Shown: positions 8,747-17,400 of the stretch, in pieces
Numbering within the stretch: position 1 is the stretch's first letter
Layout of the letters: each line of letters opens with the position of its first letter
From: Pseudomonadota bacterium
GTDB taxonomy: Bacteria; Pseudomonadota; Gammaproteobacteria; Burkholderiales; Burkholderiaceae_B
DNA: 64,000 nucleotides
Reading direction: 5' to 3'
Assembly (NCBI GenBank): GCA_023389155.1
Contig: JAEWEV010000035.1
Location: 1 to 64,000, forward strand
Translations under genes and position numbers: made by a program
Notes under the pieces: model-generated
Told to the model about the DNA's origin: nothing
Seen by the model: the letters and a program-made list of their open reading frames with translations, nothing else
The model's database searches: none

Positions 8747-9102
8747 ATTATGCTCCTGAGTGATAATGAAGATTGTCTCGCGCATTGGTCAAAGCGGGTG
8801 CTAGTCTCAAACGCCGTATCACCACTATACCTCCGAAAACTTTTGTCGGCCAACGCTCGCGTGGAGCTTTGTTACACAGATGTTTTATTACAATCGAAAT
8901 GATATCAATTGAAATAAACGCGTACGTTTGCGTGGGTAATATGCAACGCCGCAGCAGCTATAGCACCACTGCGGCGCAGGCGGGTATTGATGCAGCCTGC
9001 AGCACCAGGCAAGCAGACGCGCGCTATGAGAACGGGGACAAGCTCCGGGTCAACCAGCACAAGTTGTTGCAATCTGCTGACCCGGATTTGTACATGCAGG
9101 CC
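8747..9102. other. Non-coding stretch between the lipoprotein gene and ettA
   Basis: About 355 bp without a convincing gene. It holds the promoter candidate of the lipoprotein gene and an 8-bp inverted repeat, CGCCGCAG/CTGCGGCG (8947-8954 and 8969-8976), with no T-run. The open frames here lack ribosome sites and family resemblance. Confidence 0.6.
8763..8792 (-). promoter_or_regulatory. Putative sigma-70 promoter of the lipoprotein gene
   Basis: On the minus strand, TTGACC (8787-8792) and CATTAT (8763-8768) are separated by 18 bp, just upstream of the lipoprotein ribosome site. The -10 box matches the consensus at four of six positions. Confidence 0.35.
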
Positions 9103-10776
9103 TTATTTCAGTGCCTTATACCGAATACGGCGCGGTTTGGCACCCTCTTCACCCAGGCGTTTTTTCTTGTCGGCCTCATATTCCTGATAGTTGCCATCAA
9201 AGAATACGGCGCGAGAGTCGCCTTCGAACGCCAGAATATGGGTGGCGATGCGATCAAGAAACCAGCGATCATGGCTGATGACCATCACCGTACCGGCAAA
9301 CTCAAGCAGCGCGTCTTCAAGCGCACGCAAGGTTTCCACATCCAGATCATTTGACGGCTCATCCAGCAGCAGCACATTACCGCCCTTGATAAGCGTCTTG
9401 GCCATATGCAGACGCCCCCGCTCACCGCCGGACAGTTGCCCCACCAATTTGGTCTGATCCGATCCCTTAAAGTTAAATCGGCCCAGATACGCGCGCGCCG
9501 GAATCTCGAACCGTCCGACATTCAGCAGATCCGATCCCTGTGATATAAAGTCGAATACGCTCTGATCATTAGCAAGTGCATCACGCGACTGATCGACAAA
9601 CGAAATATTTACGGTCTGACCGATTTTAACTTCACCGGAATCGGGCTTTTCCTGGCCGGCAATCATACGAAACAGCGTGGATTTACCCGCGCCGTTGGGA
9701 CCGATAATACCGACAATCGCGCCGGGTGGTACCTTGAAGCTCAAATCATCAATTAGCAGGCGATCTCCGAAGGCCTTGCTGACATTGACAAATTCAATGA
9801 CTTCGTTGCCCAGTCGCTCCGCCACGGGAATAAAGATTTCCTGTGTTTCGTTGCGCTTCTGGTATTCATGTGAAGATAATTCTTCGAACCGGGCCAGACG
9901 AGCCTTGGATTTGGCCTGACGTCCCTTGGGATTCTGTCGTACCCACTCCAGTTCCTTGCGAATGGTTTTCTGGCGTGCAGATTCTGTTGCCTCTTCCTGC
10001 TCCAGACGTGCTTCCTTCTGCTCCAGCCAGGAACTGTAATTGCCTTTCCACGGGATGCCATGGCCACGATCCAGTTCAAGAATCCACTCGGCAGCATTGT
10101 CCAGGAAATAGCGATCGTGCGTCACACCCACAACCGTTCCCGGAAATTTCTGCAGGAACTGCTCCAGCCACTCCACACTTTCCGCATCCAGGTGGTTGGT
10201 CGGCTCGTCCAGCAAAAGCATATCGGGTTTGGAAAGCAGCAGGCGGCACAGGGCGACACGCCGCTTTTCTCCACCGGACAGCTTCCCCACTACGGCATCC
10301 CATGGCGGCAAACGCAACGCATCGGCTGCGATCTCCATCTGGGTACCAATATCGTCGGCGCCGCTCGAGGCGGCAGCTGCGATAACCGCTTCCAGTTCAG
10401 CCTGTTCCGCAGCAAGTTTGCCAAAATCGGCATCGGGTTCAGCGTACTCCGCATAGACCTCTTCCAGTCGCTGCCGGGCGGCGAAAACCTCGCCCAGTCC
10501 GGCTTCTACCGCCTGCCTGACGGTATGCTCAGGATCCAGTTCCGGCTCCTGTGGCAGATAGCCGATCTTCAGACCTGGCATCGGAATGGCTTCGCCTTCG
10601 ATATCGGTATCAATACCCGCCATGATCTTCAGCAGGGTGGATTTACCAGAGCCATTCAGGCCGAGAACGCCAATCTTGGCGCCCGGAAAAAAAGACAGAG
10701 AAATGTCGCGCAGAATCTGCCGTTTTGGAGGCACGATTTTGCCGACTCGATTCATCGTATAAACGTACTGGGCCAT
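9103..10776 (-). CDS. ettA: Energy-dependent translational throttle protein EttA (ABC-F ATPase)
   Basis: This is a ribosome-associated ABC-F ATPase that binds the E site and gates the first steps of elongation according to ATP/ADP level. It has 557 residues, close to the 555 of E. coli EttA. It has two ABC domains with Walker A GLNGSGKST and GPNGAGKST and signatures LSGGEKRRVAL and LSGGERGRLHM. The linker (about 240-325) is the charged P-site tRNA interaction motif. The start is taken at MAQYVYTMNRVGKIVPPKR, nearly identical to the known N-terminus; the frame is open to 10803. It is divergent from the acidic hypothetical gene. Confidence 0.97.
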   Translation of the reverse strand: MAQYVYTMNRVGKIVPPKRQILRDISLSFFPGAKIGVLGLNGSGKSTLLKIMAGIDTDIEGEAIPMPGLKIGYLPQEPELDPEHTVRQAVEAGLGEVFAARQRLEEVYAEYAEPDADFGKLAAEQAELEAVIAAAASSGADDIGTQMEIAADALRLPPWDAVVGKLSGGEKRRVALCRLLLSKPDMLLLDEPTNHLDAESVEWLEQFLQKFPGTVVGVTHDRYFLDNAAEWILELDRGHGIPWKGNYSSWLEQKEARLEQEEATESARQKTIRKELEWVRQNPKGRQAKSKARLARFEELSSHEYQKRNETQEIFIPVAERLGNEVIEFVNVSKAFGDRLLIDDLSFKVPPGAIVGIIGPNGAGKSTLFRMIAGQEKPDSGEVKIGQTVNISFVDQSRDALANDQSVFDFISQGSDLLNVGRFEIPARAYLGRFNFKGSDQTKLVGQLSGGERGRLHMAKTLIKGGNVLLLDEPSNDLDVETLRALEDALLEFAGTVMVISHDRWFLDRIATHILAFEGDSRAVFFDGNYQEYEADKKKRLGEEGAKPRRIRYKALK

Positions 10777-10887
10777 AGTCAATTTTACTTGCAGAAAATT
10801 CAAATAAGCATTGTATGAAATAAACCTGCTGCGTGCCGCGCGAGGGCGGCTACAATAACAATAAGATCAGAAAACCGGACCACTGCC

Positions 10888-11379
10888 ATGAGCTTTGTAC
10901 CTGAACCCACTTTTACCGAACACGAAATTGCACTTCTGAAAAAAACAGCAGAGGCGCTCACCGCCTACCTGGGCAAGCCGGTCATTGCAGAAATCGATAC
11001 GACCGAGGATGGGTTTGAATGGGTGGCCTTCGGAGTGCCGCTGGATATTGCAGATGAAAACCCCGACGACATCGTCACAATTGAAATGGGCGGCCCGGGC
11101 GCCAGGCTGGTCAGCGAGTCCAGCGATCTGGAAAATCCCGAGGACGAAGTCTACGCATGCGAATTTCTGTGGGGCATCGAGATCAGCGACATTGAAAATG
11201 CGCGGTTCGTTCGTATCGACTTTGAAGGTGAGGAAGTCGAATGGGGAGACACTCTCGAAGTCATGCTGCCTTTCGGCATGCAGGAGCCGGAACCCGGCGA
11301 ACTGCTGGCAGATGATGAGGACGAGGATGAAGACCCACCGCCGCCCGCCGGTGTACCACCCTCAGGTACGCTACACTGA
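10888..11379 (+). CDS. Acidic hypothetical protein
   Basis: This is a soluble, strongly acidic protein of 163 residues that I do not recognise. It has no signal peptide or membrane segment. The first 130 residues look folded (alternating beta-like segments such as PVIAEIDTTEDGFEWVAFGVPL). The tail is disordered, with a run of Asp/Glu (about 145-151) followed by a proline stretch. The ATG start follows the 110-bp divergent gap shared with ettA. Codon use looks normal for the region, so it is likely a real gene of unknown function. Confidence 0.75.
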   Translation: MSFVPEPTFTEHEIALLKKTAEALTAYLGKPVIAEIDTTEDGFEWVAFGVPLDIADENPDDIVTIEMGGPGARLVSESSDLENPEDEVYACEFLWGIEISDIENARFVRIDFEGEEVEWGDTLEVMLPFGMQEPEPGELLADDEDEDEDPPPPAGVPPSGTLH

Positions 11380-11656
11380 CTTCAAGTATGCCGCACTGAA
11401 AACCCGGCTGGTGTACTCGTATGCCATGTCTGCCTGTTTGCGTCGCCCGGCAATACAACAATACAATCACATATGAACTACCGATCACAGATGAAATAGG
11501 GATCGGATACCTGCCGGTGCAGAAGAGCCGGTGCGGCAAAAACAACGTGGTGATTTTTTCACAGAGCCATTAAATGTAATGGTGTACAGGTACAGATTCC
11601 AGTGCGGATTCTGGTTCTGATTCCTGCAGGAAGCGTATTTGCATCAGCCATAAGAA

Positions 11657-12589
11657 TCAGGGTCTGCGACGCCGGTCCCTGACATAAAGCGCCCATCCAA
11701 GGGGGTACATCAACGATACCAGCAGCCGGGGCATATTGCCCTGCAGCTCGCCGGCTGCAGGCAGCGGTCTGCCTGAATGCTGCAGATGCAGGCGAAATCG
11801 GGTATATCGCGCCGCAGCCATGAAAAATGCGGCGGGCTGGTAGCGAAACCACGGAAGACAATTGACCACCGTATCACGAGCGAGCATCAGAATGCCCAGC
11901 GCATGTATTTCGCCCGAGTGCTCGCCCTCGGAACTGAGTGAGTCCTCGCTCTTGTAGTAAGTCCGAAAGACAGTATTGACAAAACGCGTCAGATATCCTG
12001 CCCGCGCAATCGCACGCCACACCACGCTTTCGGGTACAAACCCTTCAATATCTTCCGGAAAGGGAAAATGCTTGAGTACCTCGGTCTGCATACACCCAAA
12101 CTTCTCGCCCCGAACATGACACTTGAAACTCATATCAAGTGAAGTCATGTCCATGACATCCTCGGGAAAGCGATCACCCACGATGCTCCCGTCCGGACGT
12201 GCGCATAGTCCGGTGACGGCAATATAGCCGCTTTTCAGGTCTTCGGGTATGGAGCGCCATACATCGGCCATGGACTGGAGCGATTCCGGCAGCAGCGTAT
12301 CGTCACTGTCCAGCGTAACGATCAACCGCCCCCAGGCCTCCTTGACACCAGTATTGAACGCCGTTTTTTTATGCTGATTCGGCTGCCATACATATCGGAT
12401 AGGGAACGGAGAGCCGGCCTGCCAGTTTTCTATTTTGCTTCGGGTGTCGTCGGTCGAGCCGTCATCGATTACCAGCCATTCAAAATCCTTGAACTGCTGC
12501 TCACACAACGAGCGATAGACGCGCTCAAGTGTATGCGCGCGATTATAGGTTGGCGTCAACACCGTAAAGAAATAGAGATTTTGTGTCAT
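11657..12589 (-). CDS. Family 2 glycosyltransferase
   Basis: This is a GT-A fold glycosyltransferase of 310 residues. The N-terminus FTVLTPTYNRAHTLERVYRSL, the nucleotide-binding LVIDDGSTDDT (about 39-49) and the DxD-like LDSDDTLLPES (near 95) define the GT2 family. No membrane segment is obvious. The acceptor is unknown; related enzymes decorate cell-surface polysaccharide. It stands alone, with no other polysaccharide genes nearby. The ATG at 12589 precedes an AT-rich upstream region. Confidence 0.9.
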   Translation of the reverse strand: MTQNLYFFTVLTPTYNRAHTLERVYRSLCEQQFKDFEWLVIDDGSTDDTRSKIENWQAGSPFPIRYVWQPNQHKKTAFNTGVKEAWGRLIVTLDSDDTLLPESLQSMADVWRSIPEDLKSGYIAVTGLCARPDGSIVGDRFPEDVMDMTSLDMSFKCHVRGEKFGCMQTEVLKHFPFPEDIEGFVPESVVWRAIARAGYLTRFVNTVFRTYYKSEDSLSSEGEHSGEIHALGILMLARDTVVNCLPWFRYQPAAFFMAAARYTRFRLHLQHSGRPLPAAGELQGNMPRLLVSLMYPLGWALYVRDRRRRP

Positions 12590-12925
12590 GGCCTTCGCGT
12601 TTTCTATCCGATCATTTTTGATTTTTTATCTTTTTAACGATAGCAGAGAATGTTATGCAAACGATGTACAACATGTAGCAAAAGGTAAAACCAACCGCAG
12701 CGTATTTGCTCCAGAAAATCGTGAGCCGCAGCATTGAACACCCACTGGTTAGCGCCAGGCAAATGGCCTGTTAACCGAACGGCCGGGACGCAGGCGAGAA
12801 AAAAGCCACTTGCAGCAAGAAAGTGGCTTTATAGGTAAACCAAAGAGTGCGGCAGCCCAGCATTTTCCCGCCAGCCCCTTTTGCTGAGCAATGTTCACAG
12901 AGAACAATGATCAGCGCGCAAACAA
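12590..12925. other. Non-coding stretch with an AT-rich patch and a terminator
   Basis: About 335 bp between the glycosyltransferase gene and the small basic gene. It is AT-rich at 12600-12660, where a promoter for the glycosyltransferase could lie, and contains a minus-strand terminator near 12796-12831. I see no gene. Confidence 0.6.
12796..12831 (-). terminator. Terminator of the small basic gene
   Basis: AAAGCCACT (12802-12810) and AGTGGCTTT (12822-12830) form a 9-bp stem with an 11-nt loop. Read on the minus strand, the stem runs into six T residues. It lies about 95 bp beyond the stop of the 42-residue gene. Confidence 0.75.
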
Positions 12926-13054
12926 TCAGGCACGTTTGACTTTTTCCAGCATTTTGAAAACGCCTTTGGGAGAGCGTACGAAAAGACGTTTGAAAGCTTT
13001 ACCCAGGCAACGACGCTCGAGCGTGTTGCGGCGAGTGCGTTTGACTTCTGCCAT
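12926..13054 (-). CDS. Small, highly basic 42-residue protein
   Basis: A short gene encodes MAEVKRTRRNTLERRC at its start and ends in LEKVKRA. About 15 of 42 residues are Lys or Arg. A GGAG Shine-Dalgarno lies 6-7 bases upstream of the ATG and a good terminator lies downstream, so it has the full apparatus of an independently transcribed gene. The composition suggests nucleic-acid or ribosome binding. It is not bL36, bL34 or bS21, and I do not recognise the family. It is convergent with nothing and sits between the glycosyltransferase gene and pdxA, all on the minus strand. Confidence 0.75.
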   Translation of the reverse strand: MAEVKRTRRNTLERRCLGKAFKRLFVRSPKGVFKMLEKVKRA

Positions 13055-13153
13055 GAGATTCTCCGAGATAATTTTACGTAATCTGGGATTCTAGCATTAT
13101 TTCAACACTTTATCCACGAAATTTCGCGCTGACAGGCATCGATTGGACGAAAA

Positions 13154-14182
13154 TCAAACAGCGGCAGCACCCATTTTCAGGGCCAGCTCGCAGGCGATCC
13201 GTAATGACGAGGGATCGGCAATGCCCTTTCCAGCTATGTCATAGGCAGTACCGTGATCCACACTGGTGCGAATGAAAGGCAGGCCTACCGTCACGTTCAC
13301 CCCATTGTCCACACCCAGATATTTGACCGGAATCAGTCCCTGATCGTGATATTGGGCCACCACAATATCAAAATCCCCACGCCGGGCGCGCATGAAAACC
13401 GTATCTCCGGGATAGGGGCCGCTGGCGTCCAGACCCTCGCTTCTTGCAGCTTCGATGGCCGGACGAATGATGCGCTCATCTTCATCGCCGAACCGTCCGC
13501 CTTCGCCTGCGTGCGGATTCAGCCCCGCCACGGCGATACGTGAAGAAGCCTGCCCAAGCATTCGACAGGCCCGGTCTGCCAGCCTGATAATCTCAAGCTG
13601 ATTTTCGAAGGTGATCAGTGATGGAACATCACGCAAGGCAACATGAATGGTCGCCAGAATGACTCTGAGCTCGTCATTAAGCAGCATCATTGCCACCCGA
13701 GGTACTCCGGCTTCGTGCGCCAGAATTTCAGTATGCCCGGGAAAGTCGATACCACCCGCTTTCAGCGACAATTTATTCAGCGGTGCGGTGACGATGGCGC
13801 AGATGTCTCCTGCCATCGCATCCCGGATAGCACCGATCAGAAACTGATAGGACGCCAGCCCAGCCTGGGAATTTACCTGACCCAGTGGCAGATCCGCCGG
13901 GAGCGGATCCGCAGTTTGGATTACCGGAATCACAGCAGGATCGTCCTGATCGCGGCGAGAGGTCAGCCACTGGCCGACAGAAGGATAAGATTCTACATCC
14001 AGCACCAGCCCCAGTTGCGACACGGCACGCGTCAGCGCACCCACATCGCCATACACCACCGCGCGGCCCGCAAGACCCTGCGCGAACAGCTTAACCACCA
14101 GCTCAGGGCCGATACCCGCGGCGTCCCCCATGGTCAGGCCAAGTGGGAGGACGGTGCTGGCGCAGGGAAAATTTGTCATCAT
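13154..14182 (-). CDS. pdxA: 4-hydroxythreonine-4-phosphate dehydrogenase
   Basis: This is an NAD-dependent metal enzyme of 342 residues that oxidises 4-phosphohydroxy-L-threonine in the DXP-dependent pyridoxal phosphate pathway. Signature parts are LGLTMGDAAGIGPELVVK, the metal-binding FPGHTEIL and IHVALRDV, AGLNPHAGEGGRFG and the DHGTAYDIAGKG ending. Two ATG codons stand at the start (14182 and 14179). A PdxA2-type erythronate-phosphate enzyme cannot be excluded by eye. pdxH, the last enzyme of the same pathway, is at 22.8 kb. Confidence 0.92.
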   Translation of the reverse strand: MMTNFPCASTVLPLGLTMGDAAGIGPELVVKLFAQGLAGRAVVYGDVGALTRAVSQLGLVLDVESYPSVGQWLTSRRDQDDPAVIPVIQTADPLPADLPLGQVNSQAGLASYQFLIGAIRDAMAGDICAIVTAPLNKLSLKAGGIDFPGHTEILAHEAGVPRVAMMLLNDELRVILATIHVALRDVPSLITFENQLEIIRLADRACRMLGQASSRIAVAGLNPHAGEGGRFGDEDERIIRPAIEAARSEGLDASGPYPGDTVFMRARRGDFDIVVAQYHDQGLIPVKYLGVDNGVNVTVGLPFIRTSVDHGTAYDIAGKGIADPSSLRIACELALKMGAAAV

Positions 14183-14471
14183 TATTGCGGGGCCGGGTGA
14201 GAAGCGTAATTGTAAAAAGGGAAATCTTCATGACGGCGCAGCTGCGCCGAAATGAAAAGTGTAACGCTTTCTTCGGGCAGCTATTTATTCTGGGCATTAC
14301 GTCCCCATTTAAGAGGCTCGCGCCGGCCAGGCCCGCTACGTGATTTTTTCTGCTGCAGCGTGTCAGAAACGGATTAATATGCGACAATATTACACCTGTT
14401 TATTTATACAGTGATACTTACCTTTATTCTCAGTGCCATCCGGCGTGTGCCGGGGGCTTTCGGAGCACTAC

Positions 14472-17400
14472 ATGAGTTCGCAGATCCGGATATTCGGTGC
14501 CAGACAAAACAACCTCAAAAATCTCGATGTGTCGTTCAATACCGGCGAATTCGTGGTCATCACCGGTGTCTCGGGCTCAGGTAAAAGTTCTCTGGCCTTC
14601 GATACGCTTTACGCCGAAGGCCAGCGCAAGTATGTAGAAACGTTTTCACCCTACGCCAGGCAGTTTCTTGACCGCATGGACAAACCCCAGGCAGACCGCA
14701 TTGAAGGTATCCTGCCCGCGATCGCCATTGACCAGACCAATCCGGTTCGTAATTCCCGCAGTTCGGTCGGCACCATGACCGAAATGAATGATCACATCAA
14801 ACTGCTGTTTGCGCGGGCCGCCCGACTGTACTGCAAGCAGTGCGCCACACAAGTGCGCAAGGACAATCCTGACACCATTTTTGCATTCCTTGCCGACACC
14901 ACCCCGGCACTGGGCGATCCCCGCCTGATTCTCACCTTCCCTGTCGTGGTTCCCGGAAACTACACCGAAGACGAAGTCCGTCAGTATCTCGAGCAGCAGG
15001 GCTATACCCGTGTTCACGCAGAGGAAGAACGCAGCGTGACCGTTGCTCCCAAAGGGAAGAGCAAAACGCAGAAAATTGAAATCAGCCGCGTTCTTCACGT
15101 TGTGCAGGATCGCCTGCGTTTTTCCACTGCCGAAAAAACCCGGGTGATCGAAGCAATTGAGGCATGTCTTCGCTACGGTACCGGCATGTGCAATGTCTAC
15201 GCCGTAGATAACGAGGGCAATCCGCTGGAAACCTGGAAGTTCAGCGAACAATTGCACTGCGCCAACTGCGATATCACCTATTCCGCTCCTCTGCCCAGTA
15301 CATTTTCATTCAACTCGCCACTGGGTGCCTGCGAAACCTGCCGCGGTTTCGGCCGCGCCATGGGCATCGACTTCGGCCTGGTCATTCCCGATGAAACAAA
15401 ATCCCTCCAGGACGGCGCGATCAAACCCTGGCAAACGCCCAGTTATCACGAATGCCAGGTCGAAATGATGCAATATGCAAAAAAGGCTGGCATCCGCACC
15501 GACACACCATGGAAACAGCTCAACAGCGCAGAGCAGCACTGGGTACTGTATGGGGATCCAGAATGGAAAGGTGGGGCATCCGCATGGAAACATCAATGGT
15601 ATGGCGTGCAGCGCTTTTTTGACTGGCTGGAAACCAAGTCGTACAAGATGCACGTGCGGGTCCTGCTTTCCAAATACCGCAGTTATACGCCCTGCCCGGC
15701 CTGCCAGGGTTCTCGCCTCAAACCTGATGCCACGCTGTGGCGTATCGGCGATGCCCCGGTCAGTGACAATATCATGGGCAATTACACGCGGTTCATGCCA
15801 GTCCATGCAAAATGGCCGGCCAGCCAGCTGAACACATTGAACGGACTGGGCATCCATGACCTCATGCGTCTGCCCATTTCACAGGTACGTGAATTCTTTG
15901 CCGGCCTGGAACTGTCTGTGTTCATGGACAGCGCCATGGAGCTGGTACTCAACGAAATCCGCAGCCGCCTTGATTTTCTATGCAACGTGGGACTGGGTTA
16001 TCTGAGCCTGGATCGGCAAAGCCGCACCCTCTCTGGCGGAGAGGTCCAGCGTATCAATCTGACCACCGCGCTGGGCACCTCGCTGGTCAACACACTTTTC
16101 GTGCTCGACGAGCCATCCATCGGCCTGCATCCTCGCGACATGCACCGTATCGTACAGGTCCTGCATCGCCTTCGGGATGCCGGCAACACACTGGTCGTGG
16201 TCGAACATGATCCGCAGGTCATGATCGCCGCCGACCGGATTCTTGATATCGGTCCAGGCCCAGGCGAGCGCGGGGGTCAGATTGTTTTTGATGGTACCCC
16301 TCAGCGGCTGCGCGAAGGCAGCTCACTGACCGGACGCTATCTTAGTGGCCAGCTGCGAGTGGAAGCGCCCCGCCCCATGCCGGTCCATCACAATACACCC
16401 AAGCTCATCATCGAAGGTGTTAGCGCCAACAATCTGCAAAGTGTCGATGTCGCATTTCCGCTAGGCCGGCTGGTCTGCCTCACTGGCGTCTCGGGCTCCG
16501 GCAAATCCACACTTGTCCAGGATGTCCTGTATCCCGCCCTGCTTAAACACTTCGGTCGCCCCACCGAGGCGCCGGGGGCGTTCACCCGACTGCTGGGCGC
16601 AGAACAGATTGCCAGTGTTGTCATGGTCGATCAAAGCCCGATCGGCAAAACGGCCAGGTCGAACCCCGCCAGCTACGTTGGCGCCTTCGACGCGATTCGC
16701 AAACTGTTTTCGCAGGCGCCGGCCTCCCGGGAACGCGGCTACACGCCAGGCACCTTCAGTTTCAATAGTGGTGATGGCCGATGCCCGACCTGCGGAGGCA
16801 CGGGCTTCGAACACGTCGAAATGCAATTTCTCTCGGACGTCTATATTCGCTGCCCTGACTGCGATGGCAAACGTTTTCGTCCCGAGATTCTTGAAGTCCG
16901 CGTTGAGCACCTCGGTCACAGCGCTTCCATCGACGAAGTGCTGGACATGACAGTCAGTGAAGCGCTCGCATTCTTCAAAGGCTTGCGCGACGTGCAGACA
17001 AGCCTGTCGCCCCTGGTGGATGTGGGCCTGGAATACCTCAAGCTTGGCCAGCCCGTGCCAACCCTGTCGGGCGGCGAGGCCCAGCGACTCAAACTTGCCG
17101 GCCATCTTGCCGAGGCTGCACGCAGCGGCATTTCTTCGGCAAAGGTGGCGAAAAAAGGCAGCCTTTTCCTGTTTGACGAACCCACTACGGGACTGCACTT
17201 TGATGATGTAGCCCGACTGATGGGGGCCTTTCGCAAGCTGCTGGCTGCCGGTCACTCGCTGCTTGTTATCGAACATAACCTGGATGTGATTCGTGCGGCC
17301 GACTGGCTAATCGATCTGGGTCCAGAGGGTGGCATCGATGGCGGCAGGGTGGTGGCGGAAGGTGCACCGGCCACCGTCATGACAGTGGCCGGCTCCCACA

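Noticed and set aside
8947..8976. CGCCGCAG/CTGCGGCG hairpin as a terminator of ettA
   Set aside because: It has a 14-nt loop and no T-run on either side; it may be chance or a weak operator.
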